DNA of 51,750 nt from positions 1-51,750 of the forward strand of contig JARLHP010000289.1 of the NCBI GenBank assembly GCA_031292195.1, read 5' to 3'. How positions within the stretch are numbered: the first letter of the stretch is position 1; the number at the start of each line of letters is the position of its first letter. A model generated the notes under the pieces. That model had not been told where the DNA came from and searched no databases. It saw only the letters and a program-made list of their open reading frames with translations. The position numbers and the translations under genes are program-made. The stretch is from Syntrophobacteraceae bacterium. Its GTDB lineage: Bacteria; Desulfobacterota; Syntrophobacteria; Syntrophobacterales; Syntrophobacteraceae. Positions 34,165 to 42,124 of the stretch are shown piece by piece.

Positions 34165-36259
34165 GGTCCATCCTGATTATGCCGATTGAACGGATTTCCA
34201 AAGAGTTGCTGAGTTCGTTGTGACTGATGACGGCCACATCAGGCAAAAACCTCTCCAGGAGCTTTCTCAGGTGGCGCCGGACCACCGGGGAACAGAGCAG
34301 GACCGGACGATGTCCCAGGCTGATGGAGCGCTTGACCTCGTCGCTGGTGACCTGGAGAAACTGCTGCAGGAACCCTGGATCGAGGCTGAGGAAGCTGCCG
34401 TGTTCCGATTTCTGGATACCCCGGGTAAGTCTTTCTTCCAACGCCTGCTGGAGCGAAAGCACCGGGAATTTCTGGTCCTCGGTCTCATAGGGCCTGGTAA
34501 TGGTCCTGGCCAGAGCCTGGCGTACATATTCGGTCAGAACATCGGGGTCCTTGGTCATTGGCCCGTAATCGGCCAGAGTTTCGCAGATGGTCTGGAGATC
34601 CCGAACGGTCACCCCTTCCCGGATGAGGTTCTGAAGAACTTTTTGAATTACCCCGGGGGAGAGAATGTTGGGCACCAGTTCATCGAGCAGTTTGGGCTGC
34701 TGGACCGCGAGATTGTCGAGCAACTGCTGCACCGTCTGTCGGGTAAGCATCTGGTCCGCAAACTTTTTGAACAGCTCGGTCAAATGTGTGGCCACAACGG
34801 TGGAAGGGTCTATCACCGTGTAGCCGGCCCTGGAAGCCTCTTCGCGCCTGTTTTCCGGAATCCACACCGCAGGCAGGTCGAAGGCCGGGTCCCTGGTGGG
34901 AATGCCTTTTATTTCCACCGAGTTCTCACCGGTGCTAAGAGCCAGGAAGTGTCCGACCATGATTTCGCCCTTACCCACCGGATTGCCTTTTAGAAGCAAT
35001 TTGTATTCGGAGGGTTTCAACTGCAGGTTGTCTCTGACGTGAAGCGAGGGAACCAGTATCCCGTACTCCAGGGCGAGTTGCTGTCGTATGGCCTTGATCC
35101 GCTGGAGCAGGTCTCCGTTATGCGATTCGTCCACCAGCGGGATGAGCCCGTAGCCAAGCTCCAGTTCGAGTATGTCCAGCGGGGGCGGCAAATCCGAACC
35201 TCCCGAGGGTTTTTGCTTGGCGGGGTCTTCCGCAGGCTCGGGTTTTTCGAGTTCCGCCCTCATCTTTTTGGCTACATGGCGGGCCAGAAGCAACAAGGCC
35301 GATCCCACCAGCACCAGCGGCATGGCCGGAAATCCCGGAACGAGGGCCAAAAAGAACAGCATGACCCCGGTTATGGACAGCGGCTTCGATTGCATGCTGA
35401 ACTGCTTTGCAAACGATTTGCCCATCCCCATTTCCGTAGCGGCGCGACTCACCAGGATGCCGGCCGAAGAGGAAATCACCAGCGCCGGGATCTGTTCGAC
35501 CAGTCCATCCCCCACCGCCAGCAGCGTATAGACCTGGAGGGCTTCGGATATCGGCATGCCTTTTTGAAAGACCCCTATGGCCAGCCCGCCGATAACATTT
35601 ATGATGGCGATAAGAACGCCCGCTATGGCGTCTCCACGGACGAACTTGCTCGCGCCGTCCATCGTGCCGTAGAAATCGGCTTCCTGCCGGATCATTTCAC
35701 GCCGCTTGCGAGCCTGCCGGTCGTCGATCAGTCCGGTGTTCAAATCGGCGTCGATGCTCATCTGTTTTCCGGGCATGGCGTCCAAAGTGAACCGGGCGGC
35801 CACCTCAGAGATGCGCTCGGTGCCCTTGGTGACCACCATGAAATTTACGATCAGCAGTATTATGAATATGACGAAGCCCACCACATAATTGCCGCCCACC
35901 ACGAAATTGCCGAAGGCGTGAATGACCAGGCCCGCGGCTTCGGACCCTTGATCTCCGTGCAGCAGAACCAGCCGTGTGGCGGCCACCGCCAGGGAGATTC
36001 GAAAAAGGGTGGTCACCAGAAGCAGCGAGGGAAATATGGCGAAATCAAGCGGTTTGCTGCTGTATATGGAGGTAAGCAAAATGACGAAGGCTGCCGAAAT
36101 GTTGATGATTAGAAGCACGTCAAGAAACATGCTCGGCAGGGGCAAAAGCATGACGGACAGGATGGCCACCATTCCGATCCCGAGCAGGGCGTCTCCATCC
36201 GAGATCACCTTCAGTCGGTCCTTCCAAAAACTCTGTGATGGGTTCGCAGTATTAGCCAT
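34154..36259 (-). CDS. flhA: Flagellar export gate protein FlhA
   Basis: A 701-residue inner-membrane protein of the type III export gate. About eight membrane segments occupy the first 320 residues. The FHIPEP family signature region (RISEVAARFTLDAMPGKQM) is clear, and the cytoplasmic domain (about 350-701) binds chaperone-substrate complexes. ATG 36259 has GGAAG upstream, one base after the flhB stop; the frame to 36340 is rejected. Confidence 0.96.
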   Translation of the reverse strand: MANTANPSQSFWKDRLKVISDGDALLGIGMVAILSVMLLPLPSMFLDVLLIINISAAFVILLTSIYSSKPLDFAIFPSLLLVTTLFRISLAVAATRLVLLHGDQGSEAAGLVIHAFGNFVVGGNYVVGFVIFIILLIVNFMVVTKGTERISEVAARFTLDAMPGKQMSIDADLNTGLIDDRQARKRREMIRQEADFYGTMDGASKFVRGDAIAGVLIAIINVIGGLAIGVFQKGMPISEALQVYTLLAVGDGLVEQIPALVISSSAGILVSRAATEMGMGKSFAKQFSMQSKPLSITGVMLFFLALVPGFPAMPLVLVGSALLLLARHVAKKMRAELEKPEPAEDPAKQKPSGGSDLPPPLDILELELGYGLIPLVDESHNGDLLQRIKAIRQQLALEYGILVPSLHVRDNLQLKPSEYKLLLKGNPVGKGEIMVGHFLALSTGENSVEIKGIPTRDPAFDLPAVWIPENRREEASRAGYTVIDPSTVVATHLTELFKKFADQMLTRQTVQQLLDNLAVQQPKLLDELVPNILSPGVIQKVLQNLIREGVTVRDLQTICETLADYGPMTKDPDVLTEYVRQALARTITRPYETEDQKFPVLSLQQALEERLTRGIQKSEHGSFLSLDPGFLQQFLQVTSDEVKRSISLGHRPVLLCSPVVRRHLRKLLERFLPDVAVISHNELSNSLEIRSIGIIRMDHAS

Positions 36260-36260
36260 T

Positions 36261-37319
36261 CTACTTCCGTTGTTTCTGCTGATAGATATAAGCCAGTATT
36301 TTTGCCACTGCCCTGTAAAGCTCGGCCGGGATGATTTCATCGAGCTTTACCTGTTTATACAAGGCACGTGCCAAGGGAGGATTGCGCACTATGGAAACTC
36401 CGTGCTTCCTGCCCTCCGCGATGATTTTCAGGGCCAGAAAGTCAATGCCTTTGGCGAGCACCACCGGAGCCTGCATCCCCGGCTCGTAGAGCAGCGCCAC
36501 CGCGAAATGAGTGGGGTTTGTGACAATGACGCTGGCCTTCGGCACTTTGCCAAGCATCCGTTTTCTGGCCATCGCCCTTTGAAGGGAGCGGATCTTTGCC
36601 TTCATCTGCGGGTTGCCTTCGTTCTGCTTGGCCTCCTCCTTGACCTCCTGTTTGGTCATCCTCAGGTCTTTTTTGGTCTGCCACTTCTGGTAACAGAAAT
36701 CCAGGATACTCACGATCAGCATAAAACCGGCCACCCGAAACAAGAGCTTGAGGGCCAGCGTTCCCGTAAAGCTCAAAAAGTCCGGGGCGGATTGCCAGGC
36801 CAAATCCGCCATGGCGCCCCGCTCCGGCCACAATAGGGAGTAGGCCACATACGAAACGATCACCATTTTCAAAATGGCTTTGGCAAATTCGGTGAGGGAG
36901 CGAAGGGAAAACATTTTTTTGAGGCCGCTTAGAGGATTGATGTTATTGAAGCTCACGTGCAAAGCCTCAAAAGATACAATCAACCCTTTCGTTTGGCCCA
37001 GGTTGAGAATCACGGCTGTTAGGACTATGGCAAGGACAACCGGGGCCATCATCGATAAAAGAGAGAGCATGATTGTCAGGAAAAAGCCGGGGGCGAAAAC
37101 CCCCGGGTGAGTGAACGACTCTTTTGACCACAGGTATTCAACGAGCTGCTGAAAACAGCTCAGTATGTGATTGCGGGACAAATAGATAGCCACCCCGCCC
37201 GTTACCAGAACGCTGGTTGAAGTCAGGTCCCGGCTCTTGGGGATCTGGCCCTTCGAACGCGCATCCTCGAGCCGTTTTCCTGAGGGCGCCTCACTTTTAT
37301 CCTGGTTTCCCTGCGCCAA
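36261..37319 (-). CDS. flhB: Export switch protein FlhB, TTG start
   Basis: A 352-residue membrane protein that switches export from rod/hook to filament substrates, in response to FliK. Four membrane segments lie at about 30-210. The self-cleavage motif NPTH is in VIVTNPTHFAVAL near 265. The start is TTG 37319 (AQGNQDKSEAPSGKRLEDAR), preceded by AAAGGAAAGAG at about 37328-37338. Normally fliR would lie directly upstream; here a 2-kb island does, so flhB and the genes below need a separate promoter, which I could not identify. Confidence 0.95.
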   Translation of the reverse strand: MAQGNQDKSEAPSGKRLEDARSKGQIPKSRDLTSTSVLVTGGVAIYLSRNHILSCFQQLVEYLWSKESFTHPGVFAPGFFLTIMLSLLSMMAPVVLAIVLTAVILNLGQTKGLIVSFEALHVSFNNINPLSGLKKMFSLRSLTEFAKAILKMVIVSYVAYSLLWPERGAMADLAWQSAPDFLSFTGTLALKLLFRVAGFMLIVSILDFCYQKWQTKKDLRMTKQEVKEEAKQNEGNPQMKAKIRSLQRAMARKRMLGKVPKASVIVTNPTHFAVALLYEPGMQAPVVLAKGIDFLALKIIAEGRKHGVSIVRNPPLARALYKQVKLDEIIPAELYRAVAKILAYIYQQKQRK

Positions 37320-37482
37320 TTGGCCACTCTTTCCTTTGTCACCGTGAAGGATTCGATCCCAATGGCGGGCATCACCGGAGGGCGGCGGCCAAACTGTCCG
37401 ATGTCAATTAATTGGCCATTCCCGCTGGATGCTCCGCTCCACCCGTTGGAATGCTCAAACCGTTCCAATTCCTTCGTAGGTG

Positions 37483-37611
37483 ATGGCACTCAATGCTCCA
37501 GAATCTTCCCGGATCAAACGGTTCGGCTTTATGGCCGCACAAATCAACGTGCCGGCCGATTTCGACCAGATGGGTGAAGAAATCATAACGATGTTTGAAG
37601 AGGGCGCATGA
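37483..37611 (+). pseudogene. Remnant of a Phd/YefM-type antitoxin (C-terminal part)
   Basis: A 42-codon frame encodes the toxin-binding C-terminus of a Phd-like antitoxin (RFGFMAAQINVPADFDQMGE, then a Met/Phe/Glu tail). The DNA-binding N-terminal half is missing; a stop lies in frame just upstream. It ends in ATGA, overlapping the start of the toxin remnant, the usual TA layout. Confidence 0.6.
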
Positions 37612-37739
37612 AGCTGCTGCTCGACACTCACCTGTTGCCATGGGCGGCACAAGGTCTTGAATATCTGCCGTTGGATGCCCCGGACGGTGATGAGGGGGTC
37701 AAATTTGGCCAAATACGACCCCCTCAAAACAGATTGTAG
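37608..37739 (+). pseudogene. Remnant of a PIN-domain toxin (VapC-like)
   Basis: A 43-codon frame starts MKLLLDTHLLPWAAQ, the classic beginning of VapC PIN-domain ribonucleases with the first catalytic Asp. After about 16 residues the similarity ends and a stop follows, so about two thirds of the toxin is lost. It overlaps the antitoxin remnant by four bases. Confidence 0.65.
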
Positions 37740-37762
37740 AGTTTTCAAACCCTTGCTATTAT
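37734..37762 (+). promoter_or_regulatory. Promoter of the restriction-modification genes
   Basis: TTGTAG (37734-37739), a 17-base spacer and TATTAT (37757-37762; five of six). An interrupted inverted repeat ccctcc..ggaggg spans 37763-37801, over the start of the leader and the ribosome binding site. It may hide that site in a hairpin or serve as an operator. Confidence 0.6.
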
Positions 37763-37808
37763 CCCTCCAAAATCGGGGCTAAAAAAGGTTTTAAGGAGGG
37801 GGAGAGGT

Positions 37809-38405
37809 ATGGCGATCCGCAATTTACCCGCGTTTATAAGGGAGAATTACGAGGTTCACGAGTGGAAACATGCTTCAGCTATTTTAGAGAGTGATTTTCC
37901 GAACGAACTCAATGACATTGCCGAATGTTTGACAAATTTTCGTCTGAAAAAATCAAACATTTTAGCCAGCGGGGGAGGGCTTTCCTCGATATCTCAAAAT
38001 TTCAATCGTTGCTTCAAAGAACATGGTTGGCTCGAAAAATCCTTCGAAACCAAAATCGTGGTCGATAAGAACGTGCTGGAAAGTCCCACGCACAAGGTAG
38101 ATTGTGTGAAAAATGGCATCGCCTTGGAGATTGAATGGAGCAACAAAGATCCTTTTTACGACCGTGATTTGAATAATTTTAGATTACTGTTCGATTTAAG
38201 AGCGATCAGCGTTGGAGTAATAATCACCAAGTCTGATGATCTCAGCATAATTTTTAAAAGTTTAGGTGCTAAGATTTGGGAAAAGTACGGCTGGTCAACC
38301 ACTTGGATGAAAAAATTACTGCCGCGCATTGAGGGTGGTGGCGGTGGTGGTTGCCCAATCTTAGTTTTTGGAATTACGCCTGAATTATATGTCGGGGATG
38401 TCTAA
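37809..38405 (+). CDS. Type II restriction endonuclease, BglII/BstYI family
   Basis: A 198-residue protein of the PD-(D/E)xK superfamily, BglII/BstYI group. The candidate active site is D98 (HKVDCV), E107 and E109 (ALEIEW), with the same spacing as D84, E93 and Q95 of BglII as I recall it, followed by SNKDPFYDRDLNNFRLLFD, a family-typical stretch. Members cut sites containing GATC (AGATCT or RGATCY); specificity here is inference. AGGAGG lies before the ATG. The methyltransferase gene follows one base after the stop. The codon use is AT-richer than in the flagellar genes. Confidence 0.82.
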   Translation: MAIRNLPAFIRENYEVHEWKHASAILESDFPNELNDIAECLTNFRLKKSNILASGGGLSSISQNFNRCFKEHGWLEKSFETKIVVDKNVLESPTHKVDCVKNGIALEIEWSNKDPFYDRDLNNFRLLFDLRAISVGVIITKSDDLSIIFKSLGAKIWEKYGWSTTWMKKLLPRIEGGGGGGCPILVFGITPELYVGDV

Positions 38406-38406
38406 A

Positions 38407-39105
38407 ATGAAAATGGATGCAAAGGAGTTTCCGGCCTCCTTGGACTTGCGGACTGCGTATCTCGGCCAGTTCGGAACGATCTTAGCCGATCCTCCTTGGA
38501 GGTTTTCCAACCGAACCGGCAAAATGGCTCCCGAGCATAAACGTCTTTCCCGATATGGAACCATGACCTTTGAGGAAATAAAAAATCTCCCCGTTCGGGA
38601 GCTGGCATTCCCTCAGTCGCACTTGTACCTCTGGATTCCCAATGCGCTTTTAAAAGAGGGATTGGAAACCATGGCGGCCTGGGGATTTACGTATAAAACC
38701 AATATTGTTTGGTATAAAGTACGCAAAGACGGAGGCCCGGACGGGCGCGGAGTAGGATTCTATTATCGCAACGTTACCGAGCTTATCCTGTTCGGAGTAC
38801 GTGGAAGTTTGCGAACCTTGAAGCCTGGCCGCACTCAGACAAATATTATCCAGACCAGGAAGCGCGAACACTCTCGCAAGCCAGATGAGCTTTATCCGAT
38901 GATCGAAAAATGCAGTTCCGGCCCGTATTTAGAGCTTTTTGCCAGACAACGGCGGGAAAATTGGAAGCAATGGGGCAATGAAATCGAGGGAAGTAATTAT
39001 CCGGTTTACAAGACATATCGTGGTGAAGTTACGAATAATGAGACTACAAGCGAGATTGATTTTAGCGCTGAAGCTTTGAAAATAATTGAAGAAACAAAAT
39101 CATAA
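38407..39105 (+). CDS. MT-A70-family adenine-N6 DNA methyltransferase
   Basis: A methyltransferase of about 232 residues with catalytic DPPW at 28-31 (ILADPPWRF), LYLWIPNALL and the AdoMet-binding C-terminal YLELFARQRRENW. This order of motifs is that of MT-A70/MunI-like enzymes acting on adenine N6. It most likely protects host DNA from the endonuclease just upstream. ATG 38407 is chosen (GGGG nine bases before); starts at 38389 or 38398 would overlap the endonuclease gene. The genuine BglII and BstYI partners are thought to be N4-cytosine methylases, so an adenine enzyme here would be a different pairing. Confidence 0.85.
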   Translation: MKMDAKEFPASLDLRTAYLGQFGTILADPPWRFSNRTGKMAPEHKRLSRYGTMTFEEIKNLPVRELAFPQSHLYLWIPNALLKEGLETMAAWGFTYKTNIVWYKVRKDGGPDGRGVGFYYRNVTELILFGVRGSLRTLKPGRTQTNIIQTRKREHSRKPDELYPMIEKCSSGPYLELFARQRRENWKQWGNEIEGSNYPVYKTYRGEVTNNETTSEIDFSAEALKIIEETKS

Positions 39106-39150
39106 CCTCCTTTCATGCAATGCAGCGAGCAAAGAAGTTTTAAATAGAAA

Positions 39151-39174
39151 AAAGCCTCCGAAGAGGCTTTTTTT
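39151..39174 (+). terminator. Intrinsic terminator of the restriction-modification genes
   Basis: Stem aaagcctc (39151-39158) with gaggcttt (39163-39170), tetraloop cgaa and a T run to 39174. The remaining 127 bases to the fliR stop hold no gene. Confidence 0.9.
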
Positions 39175-39301
39175 AATTCAAGGTTATTCCAGTGTAGGTC
39201 TTAAACCGAAGTAGGATATTTCCTAGTAAAGTTACATCGGCCAAGACTGAGGCTGGAATCGGCCCAAAACCGCAAGACGCAAAGTCGCGGACCGGGGCGG
39301 C

Positions 39302-40072
39302 TTATTGGGAGAAATTTTTAAGAAAATCGAAAAGGAGGGCAAAGGACCTGGCGCCCAGCCCGCCCCAGGAGGCCAGGGTAATGCCGAAGAAAATCATGCC
39401 TACGGTGATGGTCAAAGGAAAGCTGGTAGCCATGATGTTCATCTGGGGGGCGAACTTAGCCATCAGACCAAGGCCGACCTGGGTGAGAATAAGCACGGCC
39501 AGGACCGGTGCGGCCAGCTTTATGGCCAGGACAAAGAGCATGCCCGAAAGCATGACCATCCTTCTAAAGAGGCCGGCGCTCAACGCGAAGGAACCTACGG
39601 GGATGGTCTTGAAGCTGCGCACCAGGACCTCGATGACTATAAGGTGTCCGTTAATGGAGAGGAAAATCATGATCGCGAGCAGTTGGGCAAATGAGGAGAC
39701 CACCGTGTCGTTTGCTTTTCCCAGCGGGGCGACAGTCTGGGCAAAACCGAACCCCATCATGAAGCTGATCAGGTCGCCCGCGTACTGAAAAGCGCTGATT
39801 ATGAGAAGCATCGAAAGAGCAAAGAGCACCCCAAAAATCAACTCGCTCATTACGACCGGACCCAAGGCGGCGGGATCGAAGGAAATCGGCCGGATATACT
39901 GACGGACGACCGGGAAAAGCATCACGGCAAAGGAGATCACCAGCAGGGCCTTGAATGCGGAGGGAACACCGGTCGTATTAAAAATTGGCAGCATGAAAAG
40001 AACGATCCCCAGGCGGATTATGATCGCCAGAAGTATGGCTACGTCGGTTAGATTTACGTTAAAGGTTACCAC
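39302..40072 (-). CDS. fliR: Flagellar export gate protein FliR
   Basis: A 256-residue integral membrane protein with about six membrane segments, part of the FliP5-FliQ4-FliR1 export gate. The N-terminal VAILLAIIIRLGIVLFMLPIF and the conserved MGFGFAQTVAPLG region support the call. The start is GTG 40072 with GGAAAG upstream. It is the last gene of the fliL operon; a repeat element separates it from fliQ. Confidence 0.95.
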   Translation of the reverse strand: MVTFNVNLTDVAILLAIIIRLGIVLFMLPIFNTTGVPSAFKALLVISFAVMLFPVVRQYIRPISFDPAALGPVVMSELIFGVLFALSMLLIISAFQYAGDLISFMMGFGFAQTVAPLGKANDTVVSSFAQLLAIMIFLSINGHLIVIEVLVRSFKTIPVGSFALSAGLFRRMVMLSGMLFVLAIKLAAPVLAVLILTQVGLGLMAKFAPQMNIMATSFPLTITVGMIFFGITLASWGGLGARSFALLFDFLKNFSQ

Positions 40073-40115
40073 AGTCTTTCCATGTTATCTTCGAATCAAC
40101 TCAGATCAAATTCTA

Positions 40116-40205
40116 TCCACTAAGCACACTAAGGAGCCACGAAGGAGCACCAAGCAACAGCCCAAGTTCTGATCTTCCTTAGCGCTCCTTAGTGTGCTTC
40201 GTGGA
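40116..40205. repeat. Inverted repeat element with aaggag units, between fliQ and fliR
   Basis: Arms at 40116-40146 and 40176-40205 are about 85% complementary (tccactaagcacactaagga.. against ..tccttagtgtgcttcgtgga). Short cacgaagga/cactaagga units repeat within them. It lies in the 147-base gap between fliQ and fliR, which are normally a few bases apart. Confidence 0.8.
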
Positions 40206-40219
40206 TCCGCAGCACCGCC

Positions 40220-40489
40220 TCACCCTGAAATAGTCGGAATGCTCACGATGACCTGGTGCAGAAAGGAGGTGAGTTTTGAAAGCATCCAGGAGCCGAAGAT
40301 CAGCAGGGCCAAAAAGGTAACTACTATTTTAGGCACGAAAGTTATCGTCATTTCCTGGACTTGAGTCACCGACTGGAACACGCTTATGGCAACCCCTACC
40401 ACCATGCTGCAGACAAGCACGGGCAGGCTTACCATCAGCATTGTCTCGATGGCCTGCCTTCCAAAAGAGATAATAAACTCAGTACTCAT
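40220..40489 (-). CDS. fliQ: Flagellar export gate protein FliQ
   Basis: An 89-residue protein with two membrane segments and the signature QAIETMLMVSLPVLVCSMVVG followed by SVTQVQEMTITFVPKI. It builds the export gate with FliP and FliR. It begins 70 bases after the fliP stop. Confidence 0.96.
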   Translation of the reverse strand: MSTEFIISFGRQAIETMLMVSLPVLVCSMVVGVAISVFQSVTQVQEMTITFVPKIVVTFLALLIFGSWMLSKLTSFLHQVIVSIPTISG

Positions 40490-40559
40490 ACGCTTTTAAT
40501 CCTTCGGGTCCGTCCGATTCGATCCGCGCGTTCCAAAGCCCCACCACCGCGCTCCCCAT

Positions 40560-41360
40560 TTAGTGGAAGCTCTTTACGAGCGAGCCGATCAGCAGAGACC
40601 AACCGTCAACCATTATGAAAAGCATGAGCTTGAATGGCAGGGAAACCATGACCGGCGGCAGCATCATCATGCCCATTGAAAGCAGAATACTGGCCACTAC
40701 CATATCCACTATTATGAACGGGATGTAGAGCATGAACCCAATCTGGAAAGCCTTTTTCAGCTCGCTGATCACGAAGGCCGGAATCACGGTCCAGATGGAG
40801 AGAGATTCGGCGTTTTTCGGCCTGGTATTGCTGGACATGGAGACGAACAGGGCGAGGTCCTGCTCGCCGGTCTGTCTGAGCATGAAATCCTTAAGAGGCG
40901 CTGTTCCCCGATTGATGAACTCTTCGGTGGAAATGGTGTGCTGCTGGTAAGGCGTTAACGCCTGCCTGTCAATCTTCTGCCACACCGGCTTCATCACGAA
41001 GAAAGTCAAAAAAAGGGACAGGCCGATCAGCACCTGGTTGGGTGGGGCTTGCTGGGTTCCGAGGGCGGTCCTCAAAAATGAAAAAACCACGGCGAAACGG
41101 GTAAAACTGGTCATCAGAATCAGCAGCGCCGGGGCAAGTGAGATTACCGTCAGAAGAAATACGATCTGAAGCGCCCCGGAGACCTGCTCCGGACCTTTGG
41201 CGCCGTCCAGATTCAAATGAACTGCCGGAATGTCGATCCCCTGGGCAAGTGCGCACCACGGGTGGCCCCCGAAGAAAAACGGGGCGAGGAGGCACAGGAG
41301 CCCCAAAACCATGGGTCGGATAAGCGCCGGCTGTAATCTGTTTTTATGAAAAGAATTCAT
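40560..41360 (-). CDS. fliP: Flagellar export gate protein FliP
   Basis: A 266-residue gate protein with a cleavable signal peptide (ending CALAQG) and four membrane segments. The conserved stretch LLTVISLAPALLILMTSFTR and the C-terminal FQIGFMLYIPFIIVDMVVAS are diagnostic. Its ATG overlaps the fliO stop in ATGA. Confidence 0.97.
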   Translation of the reverse strand: MNSFHKNRLQPALIRPMVLGLLCLLAPFFFGGHPWCALAQGIDIPAVHLNLDGAKGPEQVSGALQIVFLLTVISLAPALLILMTSFTRFAVVFSFLRTALGTQQAPPNQVLIGLSLFLTFFVMKPVWQKIDRQALTPYQQHTISTEEFINRGTAPLKDFMLRQTGEQDLALFVSMSSNTRPKNAESLSIWTVIPAFVISELKKAFQIGFMLYIPFIIVDMVVASILLSMGMMMLPPVMVSLPFKLMLFIMVDGWSLLIGSLVKSFH

Positions 41361-41659
41361 ATATTTTCGCCCATGTCACGGGAAGGCGTCCCGCCTTGTG
41401 CGGCCGGGTCGCCGACATAGAGAAGGCTCATGTTCTGGGGCGAGATACCGACCAGGACATTGCGCTCCCCGGAGATTTTGACCATGATCAGGTGGTGGCG
41501 AGGCCCAAACGACTGTCTGGCTAAGACTTCCATTGTCTGTGAAACGGGTCTCCCGGCCAGCTTTCCCCACCGCTTAAGCGCGTATGCAATAGCCAGAAAG
41601 ATGCCTAGAACCAGCGCCAGGGCGCCAATAGTCTTCAAAAACAGCAATCCCGATGTCAT
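41357..41659 (-). CDS. fliO: Flagellar assembly protein FliO
   Basis: A 100-residue protein with one N-terminal membrane segment (TIGALALVLGIFLAIAYALK) and a cytoplasmic FliO domain (RQSFGPRHHLIMVKISGERNVLVGIS). It helps FliP assemble. It overlaps fliP by four bases. Confidence 0.9.
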   Translation of the reverse strand: MTSGLLFLKTIGALALVLGIFLAIAYALKRWGKLAGRPVSQTMEVLARQSFGPRHHLIMVKISGERNVLVGISPQNMSLLYVGDPAAQGGTPSRDMGENI

Positions 41660-41696
41660 TTGACCCAGCTTTCGATAGTGGCCCGGCGGCCGCGCT

Positions 41697-42014
41697 TCAG
41701 CCCAGTTGTTTCACACGTTCGGTGGTACTGACTATATCGGTTATTCTCACACCGAATTTTTCGTTGACCACCACTGCCTCGCCGCGCGCTATGAGTTTCT
41801 GGTTTATCAGGATCTCGAGGGGTTCGCCGGCAAGCTTACTGAGCTCGACAACAGAGCCCTGCCCCAGTTGGAGCAATTCGTTGACTAAAATCTTGGTCCG
41901 ACCGAGTTCGACCGAAATTTCCAGGGGAATGTCCAACAGGAAATCCAGATCCTTCATGCTCTTTTGTCCTTGCCCCTTTTCGAGGTTGGGGAATTGAGCC
42001 TGTTCGTTTTCCAT
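41697..42014 (-). CDS. fliN: Flagellar switch protein FliN
   Basis: A 105-residue C-ring protein with a SpoA domain: LLDIPLEISVELGRTKI, then LGQGSVVELSKLAGEPLEI and ARGEAVVVNEKFGVRITDI. This short form lacks any CheC-like extension. GAGGTG precedes the ATG. The 110 bases between fliM and fliN hold no gene. Confidence 0.96.
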   Translation of the reverse strand: MENEQAQFPNLEKGQGQKSMKDLDFLLDIPLEISVELGRTKILVNELLQLGQGSVVELSKLAGEPLEILINQKLIARGEAVVVNEKFGVRITDIVSTTERVKQLG

Positions 42015-42124
42015 TTTAGTTTCACCTCATAAGTTCGACATATTTTGAACACTTCACCGGGGGGCGCCGCCAGGTTGCTTCCCGCTCCCCGCTTCACCCT
42101 TCTTGCCCCCCCTGTCCCCACTCA

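Larger units (their letters stand above)
37320..39301. other. Inserted accessory island between flhB and fliR
   Basis: This segment of about 2 kb breaks the usual fliR-flhB adjacency. Its two intact genes run against the flagellar genes and are visibly AT-richer. Content from left to right: an unassigned part (37320-37480) with a TTGGAA..TTCCAA inverted repeat at 37447-37469, toxin-antitoxin remnants, a promoter, an endonuclease, a methyltransferase and a terminator. I see no transposase, integrase or clear target-site duplication, so exact borders and the mode of entry are unknown. Confidence 0.7.

Noticed and set aside
37399-37414. Possible sigma-54 promoter for flhB (minus strand TGGCCAATTAATTGAC)
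   Set aside because: The -12 element has GA in place of the almost invariant GC, and the match is largely the palindrome aattaatt.
37223-37748. Three overlapping minus-strand frames upstream of flhB
   Set aside because: They lie antisense to the toxin-antitoxin remnant or inside flhB, with no ribosome binding sites and no family-like sequence.
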